From Azolla caroliniana (taxonomy: Eukaryota > Polypodiophyta), in contig JBHGNT010000022.1 of assembly GCA_043228905.1 (NCBI GenBank), forward strand, positions 11,222,001 through 11,286,000: a DNA stretch of 64,000 nucleotides, written 5' to 3'. Positions 12,764-22,456 of this stretch are shown here, one piece after another (within the stretch, counting starts at the first letter, position 1; every line of letters begins with the position of its first letter). Both the position numbers and the translations under genes were made by a program. The notes under the pieces were generated by a model. That model did not search any database and was not told the DNA's origin. It worked only from the letters and a program-made list of their open reading frames with translations.

Positions 12764-12777
12764 AAGATATTGAAGGT

Positions 12778-13775
12778 GTGCAGTTAGACGGACCCTTACA
12801 CGATGGTTGGCGAACATTGGGCATCCCTAATGAGATGCTCATTACTTTTTGGAAGGGTCTCTGGCGTCTCCACATGCTTGAAAAGATCAAGCTCTTTTGG
12901 TGACAAATTGGTAATAATGTGGTTCTCGTTGGTGAATTGCTAGGTAAACGTGGCGGCCCATTAGGTTCCCCACTTTGCCCTACACCTATTGAGACTATGA
13001 GACATTGTTTCTGGGATTGCCCTCAAGCTCAAAAGGTATGGGATAGAGTGACTCACCTCCTTGCGGCAAGTGAAGCAGAAGGAACAACATCGTGGAGTAT
13101 TGCGGCATGGATTGATCACTCTGTTGATAGGTGGACGGAGCCTTCAATGCGGATAGTTAGTGCTACGTATGCACGAGAGGCAAAATCGCCAAGATTCGTT
13201 TTGAGAGAGGCTTGCAGTCCGCATCCCTTAGGTTCCCGGAAATTTGGATGTTGATCGCAGTTTTCACCCTATGGTATGTATGGAAAGCTCGTTGCCTAAA
13301 GGTCTTTCAAGATCTGGTACGGACCCCAGAGGAAGTGATCATGGACATATGGTTTGCGCTTATCATCTGCCTACGAGGGCAATTGGACGAGGATTGCAGC
13401 CATTCCAACGATGTGGTCACTTCTCGTTTGCGTTTTTGGCGGAAATGGCGGGACACACCTATGGTGACACAAGGAGGAAGTGGCCCAAGGTGGAACTACC
13501 AGCCCCCACGCTGGTTGTCCGACTCACCTGTCCCTCCTTTCATTGTAGGCCCTAGGAGTTGGCTCGTACTAGCCAACACTGAAGGGGACTGTTTTTAGCT
13601 ATAGGTATCTACTTACATTAAGTAGTCAGTTCGAAAGGCTATGTAAGTAGTCTCATTTTCTTGAACTTGATCAGAGGAAGATTCCCTAATTTGTGTATAA
13701 GCCTCCTTGTACAGTCTCTTTGTAATAATCCGTCCTAACTAATGGGGAAGTAGCTTCATTTTGGAAAAAGAAAGA
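12778..13775 (+). mobile_element. 5'-truncated LINE copy 4 with 14-bp target site duplication
   Basis: aagatattgaaggt is repeated exactly at 12764-12777 and 13776-13789. Frames 12834-13254 and 13212-13598 encode the zf-RVT region: FWKGLWRLHMLEKIKLFW, then CPTPIETMRHCFWDCPQAQK with the Cys/His pattern. After one frameshift come LWYVWKARCLKVF and WRKWRDTPMV, ending at TAG 13596-13598. A 3' UTR with an A-rich tail (ggaaaaagaaag) follows. Confidence 0.85.
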
Positions 13776-13789
13776 AAGATATTGAAGGT

Positions 13790-16250
13790 ATGTCATAAGG
13801 AAACTCAGATTGGATTGGCACATAAAAAATGTGTTGATCCAATCAAATGTCTCACGTCTCAAAAAGTCGATGCACATCATGCAAATGAAAAGCGAAATTT
13901 TCTAATTTGTCCCCATCATTGTGTGCCTAGGGCATTTCCTCCGAAGTTTTTTTGGAAGTCTTTCTCGTTTTAATTCATTGTTTATGTATTGATGGAACAA
14001 TGAAAATGTCAAGAGTGTATGTGACTTTTCCACATCGAAGTACGCGAAACATTATTGTGGCAAAAGAAAACGCTCCACCTAAAAAAGGAGAAAAGTGTTC
14101 AATTCTTGTTATTGTACTGTAAATCTAGCTTTATGATTACGTTATCAAACTTTAAAACGTACGTACACATTGCATAGAAAGATTAACATGTTGTTGGGTA
14201 TCCAAGTGATGTTAGAGTAACCAATGGACCTTTGGCCTTTTTAAAAATTAAAATTAAAAGTGCAAATAATGTTCCATCAAGTTGCGCATTCACACAAGAG
14301 AAGATGACAAATTTGTATGCTTTGTTAGCATATGAATGATCTATGTGTGTTGATTGACATGTTTGAAAAGAGTTGTTGGTATGCATTGCTTGGAGGGAAG
14401 AAGCATAACATAGCTTCACTATGGTAAGCGTCTCGACTCCTAATATGAACAAGAGAATTGATCCCACTTAATGTTTTCTCCATCTTTACTTTAATGGAAT
14501 CGACGGTTCTTTGGTATACTAAACAAAATCTGGCAAATTTAGATAACATTATTGACATCAACAACTTTTATGCACACTAATTAAAAGGAAACAAATTGTA
14601 TCATATTATACAATAGTTATAAACAAGGAATTTACTATAAAGGTCTAGTTATAACATCCGATGTTAGAATTTAGGCATAAACAAATTGGTTATCACCGTC
14701 ACTAGGGATTCTTGATCATCATTGGAAAATGCTTGGAATAATCAATGTTAAAGGAGTTGGTTAGGCTTTCTCCTCCATCTCTAGTATTTTGTTTGTCATG
14801 AACCCGTTGTCATTAAAGCATTTAGCTCATAACTCAAAGAACCAATCAATCTTCATGACATGTGATAAGCAACTTTGTAGATGATTTTGGATCACATGTT
14901 CTAAAACTATGGAGAAAGTGTTCAATGTTTTAACAAGCCATTTCATTATAACGTCATCACAACATTTACGCGTCCACAAAAGGTTAAGATTAAATTCATG
15001 TCACTTTTGGCAAAAACATTTATAGTGGAATAGTCGAAAATGCATTATAGTTGCATGAAAATTTGATTTAGGAAATGTCACTAGTATTTGTTATAAGCTT
15101 GAACTTAACATTATAATTAGAAAACGTTTGCATCCAATATATTGATAATGTGTGTGAGTGTACTAATATATCAATCTTGATATTGGAGAATGGTGTGAAG
15201 GAGCTAATAAACCACGTTGACCGACGACCAAGATAAATGTTATATAGAATTATATTAAAATAAATGCTTTAAAGCACACATATCCATAATCATACATTCG
15301 TGAGCAAATCCATAATTAATTTGGGCACATAAAACATTTAGACTAACATCTAACACATATTTTTCTATGTCAATGATGAACTTTATGTTTATGTTGGGCG
15401 TTATTTTTCGTATATGAACGTGAAAGTTACCAATAATCTCATGTTGTTTTAGTGCTTTTACAATAACAATTTTAGTGCATGTGTAATCGCTCAATATAAA
15501 CTAAAAATTGCAACCAACCATGAGATTCATGTATATTTAATTTGTCTTGGTTGTAAATTTCAGTGTTTTTCTTTACCCATATAAAGTTGTACTCCATGTT
15601 GTACATGATCAATTCTCTAATTTACGTTACTCTTATAACAATGAACATAATGTCTTGTCAAAAACTAAAAAGTCATGAGAACAACTTTTGTCTTCCTTTC
15701 TAAGAGAACATATACATGAAATGTATGAATGATTCTCTTCTATATAACTTCTATTTATTAAGATGCAAGTTTTTCCTATCCAGGTATCGAACGGTTTCAT
15801 GGGACTTGAGCTAGTGTGAACTTTTGTATTTATTTTCATTTACAATATGATCACAATAGACTATGTAAAAATATATCAAGAATCCCATGAATCCAAATAA
15901 TTAAGTTCTTGGAACTTTTGGACACATATAGTTTGATTGACCAATCTTCAAATAATGTTATGCATATTTTGAACTTCTTGCACCATATTTTTGGTTGATG
16001 AAGAAATGAGCACATGGAACCATACATTTGGTGGCCTTTTGAAGTTATTCGCCCAACACAAATCTTGGATTGAAAACAACAAGTACAACTTCTTTGAGCA
16101 AGTAATAAAGCATGCAATCATGCATGTATCTAGGACTAAAAGGGAAGCTCTTTGCATGAAACAAGGATATTACCTATCTAGAATGGGTGTGTTCTCTTAT
16201 GGAGACCTTCAAAAGGACTTCTCTTGCATCCAATTGTTGTGACGGAGGTT
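13790..16250. other. Intergenic, no gene recognised
   Basis: Very A-T rich, with stops in all frames. Open stretches shorter than about 95 codons match nothing I know. I see nothing else here. Confidence 0.5.
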
Positions 16251-16261
16251 AGTACGAGTGA

Positions 16262-16757
16262 TTAGATCAATTGAATATTTGATAACAGTAGGAAGAAACA
16301 AAACAAGACCTAGCAATATTGCTTTTGGATTTTGAGAAAACTTATGACAAAGTCGATTGGAACTTTTTATGTGAGGTTATGGGTCGTATAGGTATTCCAG
16401 GTGATTATATTAAGGTTGTTTTTGCCTTATATACTTCAGCATCTAGTCAAGTTCTTGTTGGTGGAGCACTATGTAATAATTTTCCGATTACTAGATCCGT
16501 GAGACAAGGATGTCCTTTGGCTCCATATTTATTTCTATTCGTAGGAGAAGCCTTTAGTGCATTCTTGTATAAGAATAAGTCATCTATTAAGGGTATACAG
16601 TGGCCAGGTCTAGAGGAGGTTGTGTTAGATTGTGAATTTGCAAATGACACAACATTGTATGTTGTAGGAGATGACAAAAATCTTTGTAATGTGCAAAATG
16701 TGATCCAAGATTTCTGTGATGCTTCAGGTGCCATTATTAATTGGCACAAGTTAGCGG
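16262..16757 (+). pseudogene. LINE reverse transcriptase, 5' piece (split by element A)
   Basis: Encodes LAILLLDFEKTYDKVDW (RT motif A), SVRQGCPLAPYLF (motif B) and CEFANDTTLYVVGDD (motif C region), then INWHKLA. Motif C reads F-A-N-D instead of F-A-D-D, so one catalytic aspartate is lost. The piece stops at the TG of the 5' LTR of element A and continues at 29712. The upstream endonuclease is absent, so the copy was 5'-truncated before or after insertion. Confidence 0.85.
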
Positions 16758-17432
16758 TGTCGTGGAGAAAATCGTCCCTAGGTGGAAATCGAGTATAACG
16801 TGCGTAAACCGGCCCTTACACGTGGGCACAAGTTTTGTTGTATAGTACACAGATAGGTACAAGTCGGGTGAGGTGAAATCCTAGGTAGCACGCATTTATT
16901 AGGAGAAAATTGAGGCGTATCCCTGTCCGAAAGGACAGAGAATAAACATGATGTAATGGGTGGTAACGACCTCCCTCCTTGGGTTATAAAAGAGAGGGAG
17001 AAGTGAGACCAAAGGTATCGCGTTTTTGTGAAGGACGAAGTGCTGCCGGACTGGAACCGAGCGCTTCTCCTCTCCTTTATCGTCTCCTTAATCGTTCTGT
17101 GCAGGTTTTGGGAGGCTGACTCTGCTCCACGGGACGCCCGAGTGCTCTCGGCAGAGCCTCCATCTCGCGTCCTGTGTGTGTGTGTGCGCAGGCGTCGGAG
17201 CCCATCACTCGCCAACTTGCCGGTTGTAACACCTTGATTTATATATACATAAACATTCATTCTGTCTCCATCTCGTGTTCTATAGCTGGTTGCAATTCCT
17301 GTGATTCTGTGGGTCCGTGCGCGTGTGAATTACATCGTTATTTTCCTTCCCCTCCCCTCATACGGTTATTTCTCGGTCCGAGGCCCCGATGGTCCTGCCT
17401 CGTTCTCCACGCACGTGCGTAACAACGCGACA
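16758..17432 (+). repeat. 5' LTR of element A
   Basis: 675 bp, starting tgtcgtgg and ending aacgcgaca just before the primer binding site. Its 16977-17432 part aligns with the 3' LTR pieces at 21349-21396 and 29235-29711. It contains a short (TG)n. Confidence 0.9.
16985..16992 (+). promoter_or_regulatory. TATA box of element A LTR
   Basis: tataaaag, repeated in the 3' LTR remnant at about 21357-21364. Position within the LTR fits a Pol II promoter. Confidence 0.55.
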
Positions 17433-17436
17433 TATT

Positions 17437-17453
17437 TGGTGAACCCGACGTGA
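17437..17453 (+). promoter_or_regulatory. Primer binding site of element A
   Basis: tggtgaacccgacgtga lies 4 bases after the LTR end and begins with TGG, complementary to a tRNA CCA end. The same sequence follows the 5' LTR of element B. I do not assign the tRNA. Confidence 0.8.
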
Positions 17454-17503
17454 ATAGGCGGCAGAGGAATAGAAAGATGAGAGGGTAAGATCTTGCAGAA
17501 GCC

Positions 17504-19574
17504 ATGGCTTCGACTGTGGATCAGATAGTGAGTGCACGCGAAGGCACAGGCGCCCTCGATAGGGCTATTGAAGCGGTTGTTGGCACGATTGGCCGGTTAG
17601 GTGGGAAGGACGCCACGAGCTATTTGGAGGCCTACCGAGCTGAAATGGTGATGAGGGACATCCCGGAGGACATGCGACTGGTCGGATTCCCTCGGGTGGC
17701 GATGCCGGGCATCCACGCGGAGGTGCTTGAGAAACGGGCTGAGAGTCCGACTTGGGAAGAGTTTGAAGGTCGGCTCCTTGAAAATACGGGCTTGATGACG
17801 CGCTTCGACTGTCGAAGCAAGACTTCATGGAATGGGTGGAGACCCCCGAAAAGGGGAGAAACGCGTGGGTGCTCCTTCAGGAGTTTGAAGAACGCTTTGC
17901 ACGACTTTCGGCGTTGGACCGGACCGTGCTGGACACGAGTCATGTCCTATTGTTCGTTAAATCGGTGGACGCAAGGGACTGGGAGCAAGTGGGCTTCTTA
18001 CTGGAGATCGATGACGGCCTAACAACCGACTGGGCCATGGTAAAGAGAGTCTGTGGCCGTTTTGACAAACGGCGTGAGTAGGTCGATAAAGGCTTCACGG
18101 GGGCGGGTTTTGTTGTGACAAGGAAGGTGGAGGTACCCCCACCGGCGCGAAGGGAAGAGACCCGAGACCGGCTCGGCTCGACTTCGACCGGTATGGTCAA
18201 AGGTTCGTCCGGAGGAGCGGCTCTGGAGGAGCTAACTCAGATGGTGAGGGACCTCCAGATCGCACAAGCACGGAGGGACGGCGGCGAACAAGTCCGTGAC
18301 CGAAGGCCTCCGGCTGGGAGCCGGTGCTTGTGGTGTGACACAGACGGCCATGCCCGAAAGGACTGCGAGGACTTCGCCAAAGCGATAAGAGCTAATGTGG
18401 TGTACCTGTGGAATGGTTGGGTGCACGCTAGAGAGACCCGGAGGGCCCTGGATTTGAATGTTGGACGAGGGGGTATGAAACGGCTGATGGAAGAAGCGAC
18501 AGCTCGTCACGTGGAGACCGTCCACTACTCGGCGTCGGCTGGAATCCGGGTCGGAAGCAATGAAGACTGGAAGATGAAGGAAGCCGGATTCTGGCCGGTG
18601 ATGTTGGAAGGCCTCGCCGGTGTAAGGCTGAAGAAAGAGGAAGCGAACCGCGCGGAAAGACGGGTTCGGGAGGTAACCGGGTGGAGTGACCCGGTCGAAG
18701 AGAAGACGGGCTTCGTGGAAGCCGCGTGCCAGAACTATGAGGTTCTGGTGGAAGACAAGCGAGCGGGAAAGACCGGGGGGGCCGGACCCTCACAACGGTA
18801 TGAGACCCGGTTCGGGCCGAAGCAGAGTGATGTCGGTGCATCCAACGCACCGGACAAGGCCAAGAAGGCTGATTATCGGTTGAGCACGGACATCGAAAGG
18901 TCCTGGAGGAACGGATCCTCGACAACAAAGTGGAGCTGTCGCTGAGGGAAGTGCTCGGTATCGCCAAGAAGGAGTTCCACGACTCCATCGTAGACTTGGT
19001 GAAGCGGAAAAGGTTTTCAATGGAGCCGGAGCCGGAGAAGCCGGTGGAGGTGCAAACGACGCACCTAGAAGACATGGCCCTGGACGACGAATTGGCGGAA
19101 ATCCACTACTCGAGGCTACACTGGGCTAGGGCCACTACGGAAACCCCTGTTCGGATCGGGGACGTCCACGAGCCAGTGGTGGCATTGGTAGACCACGGTT
19201 CGGAGATCAACTTGATGTCCATGGACTTCAAGAAGGGAAAGTGGCCGATCAACACCAAGCACGGGTGGAAGATACGGGCAACAACGCGCGCCACGGAGGA
19301 GCTACACGGAGCTTGCCCGAATGTACGAGTGAAAATCGACGATGTCGAGATCGACCAACACTTCTTCGTGCAGGAGACGTCCTCGCATCCGGTGATACTC
19401 GGAGAACCATACATAACGGCAACGCGCATGGAGACAAAGGTGCTGGACAACGGTTCGGCATATGCACGAGTCAAGAGCCAGGATGGGCGTCACTCGGTCC
19501 AGTTCCTGACGGTGCGACCAAACCATGAGCGTAGCCGCGAGACCCTCGGTGCCGAAAACCGAGGGGATGTTTAG
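17504..19574 (+). pseudogene. Element A gag-protease (frameshifted)
   Basis: Begins MASTVDQIVSAREG and parallels the gag of element B through three frames: 17504-17820, 17827-18081, and 18115 onward, with a further frame change near 18930. It has a CCHC knuckle (CLWCDTDGHARKDC) near 18330. The protease domain at 18930-19574 has VALVDHGSEINLMS near 19180 and VILGEPYITATRMETKV near 19395. The nucleic acid binding and protease roles follow from family knowledge. The active site reads D-H-G instead of D-T-G or D-S-G, as in element B. Confidence 0.85.
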
Positions 19575-19776
19575 AGAGGGCTATCAAGGCGCGGGGCTGC
19601 AATAGTCCGGACACCCCGGAAAAACCCCAAAGACCTATACCATAGGTAGAAAATTTTGGTTCTCCAATAGCGGAGGTTGTACGATAGCCAACGTAGTTGG
19701 CCGGGAAAAGAAGCGGGCGGAGGAGCAACTTCGGGCATGGGGAGTCCTCGGCCCTGAAGAGGAAATCAACAGAGCC

Positions 19777-21355
19777 GTGGAGGCGGTTTCTTTCGACGAC
19801 ACCTTGGGGAAGTTACGGGAGGTGTTCGGAGAAGCCCTTAATGAGGACCGGATGATTCCGGTATGTTCGGAAAAGATGTACGAAGTCATCGCCGACTTCG
19901 GTAGTGGACTTGAGTTGGATCGGACGGCTCGAGTGGATACGAAGTACAAGACTGTGGACCGGAATGTGAGGCCATTCGTGGCACCCTTGCCGGAGGGTAG
20001 TGAGTTACGGATAAAGGGGGTTGTGTCGGACCCAAGTTTACGAGATCCGGCTGGCATAGGACACACGTTCATCGACGTAACGCTACGGGAGCTCAAGATC
20101 GGTGGGGGTGGCTTACTACTACCGGCAGAAGAGGACCGGTTTCGGAGAATGCTCGGGAGGCATGGGAAGGCTTTCGCATTCTCACCGGAGGAGATCGGGT
20201 GCGTAGACCCGAAGGTTGTGGAACCAATGGTGATCTTCACGGTATCGCATGTACCGTGGAGTCTCAAACCGATTCCGGTACCCAGAGCTCACATCTTGAA
20301 GCTGATGGAACTGCTGAAACAGAAGGTGGAGATGGGCATCCTCGAACAATTGAGTGCCCCATATTCGAATCGGTGGTTTACTGTGCCGAAGAAGAACGGC
20401 ACACTGCGCTTCATACAAGACCTACAACCGGTCAACAAGGTGACCATTCGAAACGCAGGTATCGGACCGACCATCGATGAGTTCGCTGAGGCTTTCGCAG
20501 GGAGGTCGAACTACTCGGTCGGGGACCTGTACTCAGGCTACGATAAGTCCCAGCAAGTCGTAGAGAGCAAGGATGTCACGATGATGCGGACTCCTCTCGG
20601 CCTAGTTCGGATGTGTACCCTGCCGTTTCTGGACGACATCCCGATCAAAGGATGTCCGATGGAGGACAAGGACGAGTCGGTCGGGCCCAATGATTGTCGG
20701 AGGCGTACGGTTCCCGATCCGGTTCGGGGCGAAGGTATTGAGCGAGCAGCAGCGAGGATACGCCCAAGTCAAGCGCGAGTTGTGGGGTATCGTTTCGGTA
20801 GTCAAGGCTGACAAGGACTATCTGATCGGAACGGAAGTGATCATTGAGACAGATTGCCTACTGATTCTAGGTATGGTCTTCGGATGCGCGACTCCGGACC
20901 TCGCGATGCTCAGGTGGATCGCGTACATCAAGTCCCTGAACCTGGAGATACGACACATCTCCGGGAAAGATAATGTCATGGCTGATATGCTTTCAAGGGT
21001 GCGGTTCAGTGACGAGGACAACATGGTTTCGGATAACGAGGAAGTCGGCGAGGATTTCTTCGGGTCAGCCAACGTAACAACAAGAAAGGGGAGCACTCCA
21101 GTGCTTAACGAATTCGACGAGAGCAAGTACGACGGGGAGTGGCTCCAGATCGGCGGGTTCCTAAAGGCAACGACACCGGACGTGGCATGGACGAAGGAAG
21201 AGGCCAACCAGATTCGGAAGAAAGCGTACCGATTCTTTCTACGGGACGGGAGCATATAGAAGCACCCGTAGAAGAGAGATGGCATCCCGCTCTGAGTGGT
21301 GGCGAAGAAAGAGGAACATGAAGAATTGCTAACAGCGTACCACGAGAGTCCCTGG
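19777..21355 (+). pseudogene. Element A pol (RT-RNase H) with internal deletions
   Basis: RT starts MGILEQLSAPYSNRWFTVPK and continues LRFIQDLQPVNKVTIRNAG. Relative to element B about 28 codons are missing just before FLDDIPIKGC (junction near 20617-20626), which removes part of the fingers/palm. A second deletion and frame change near 20690 joins RT directly to mid RNase H (PIRFGAKVLSEQQRGYAQVK). The integrase ends after HESPW (about 21340-21355), fused to LTR sequence. It cannot encode a working polymerase or integrase. Confidence 0.85.
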
Positions 21356-21396
21356 GTTATAAAAGAGAGGGAGAAGTGAGACCAAAGGTATCGCGT
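21349..21396 (+). repeat. 3' LTR of element A, left remnant
   Basis: Matches 16977-17024 of the 5' LTR (tgggttataaaagagaggga and onward). The first 220 bp of the LTR are missing, because a deletion joined the integrase codons directly to this point. Element B follows at 21397. Confidence 0.85.
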
Positions 21397-21932
21397 TGTC
21401 GTGAAGATTTTCGGCAATAGTGTGAAAATCCCATAAAACGTACAAAATCGAGTATGAATCATGTAATACAATAATTGTGAAGATAACATTTTTAATATCT
21501 AAGTACAAAATGATGGAGGTTTCGAATGCACTTTATTACACAAGAAATGGACAACTAAATGTCAAGATATGAGGGTATAAAGTTTGTGAAAAGAAAAGAG
21601 AAAATTGTGAGATATCCCATATAGGCACGACAAATACGGCTCTTATCATATATAAGGTGGAGCAAAAGATATTATTTTTGTGTCTATGTGTGGAGCATAG
21701 AGAGTTCAAGGTAACTTGAACTTAGAGTGGAGGTGGCTAGCTACTCCAAAAGGGTTTTGGCCAACCAAAACCGGACCGGCGATGGAGTCGGTGATCCGAC
21801 GACATCCGACCGCAATCCGGCGGCGGCGTCGGCATCCGGCGGCGGCACCGGTATCCGGCGACGACATCCGGCGAACCGGCGACTAGATAAAATAAATATA
21901 TAAAAATATATACATATACAAGGAGGGCAAGT

Positions 21933-21990
21933 ATGGATTCGAACCTTGCACCTCCAAGTTAGGAGTCAAATGGCTTACCATTAAGCCATA
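21933..21990 (-). repeat. Antisense tRNA-like cassette in LTR B
   Basis: On the minus strand a consensus A box TGGCTTAATGG (21978-21988) and a B box GGTTCGAATCC (21935-21945) are spaced as in a tRNA. The anticodon arm does not fold well, so this is a SINE head or relic. The same cassette is in the 3' LTR. Confidence 0.65.
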
Positions 21991-22168
21991 GTATTTAGTT
22001 GAAATTATATTTCTATCATTGTACTTTTACATGTAAATTCTCATCCATGAGTGCTAAAATGAGTGACATGGTTAGCATGCACCACATGTAATACTTAAGC
22101 GCCAAATGGCAAACATGCAATTTATGCATGTCTTGTACCCTCACATGCATCATATGCATGAGAGCATC

Positions 22169-22176
22169 TATAAAAG
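22169..22176 (+). promoter_or_regulatory. TATA box of element B LTR
   Basis: tataaaag about 220 bp before the LTR end, followed by a purine-rich stretch. Identical in the 3' LTR near 29012. Confidence 0.6.
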
Positions 22177-22397
22177 AGGGAAGGGGGAGGAGAAAAGCAC
22201 GGTTTTTTTTTATGAAAATTAAGAAGAAGAAATTCGTTATCAAATCAATCGTGTAATCTCATCTTCTCTCTTTCCCAATCTATCTTAAGTACTTTCTCGC
22301 CAAAGCTTGTATCGACTCTAAATCCTTCCGGTCCAGAACCCCGGCGGTTCCGCCTCACGATCCGCGCGTAGTGACGGATCTTCATGACATAATAAAG

Positions 22398-22414
22398 TGG
22401 TGAACCCGACGTGA
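22398..22414 (+). promoter_or_regulatory. Primer binding site of element B
   Basis: tggtgaacccgacgtga, identical to that of element A, 8 bases after the LTR end. The shared site supports one lineage using the same tRNA. Confidence 0.85.
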
Positions 22415-22456
22415 AAGAGGCGGTAGGAAGGATCAAGTCGAGATTAATACTTGGAG

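Larger units (their letters stand above)
21397..22389 (+). repeat. 5' LTR of element B
   Basis: 993 bp, tgtcgtgaag...cttcatgaca. It contains a GC-rich block of ccggcg-type repeats (21765-21890), an antisense tRNA-like cassette (about 21933-21990) and a TATA box at 22169. Confidence 0.95.

Noticed and set aside
17632-19075. Long antisense open frames (e.g. 18428-19075) opposite element A gag
   Set aside because: GC-rich antisense shadows of gag; no family motif, while the plus strand has a zinc knuckle and protease.
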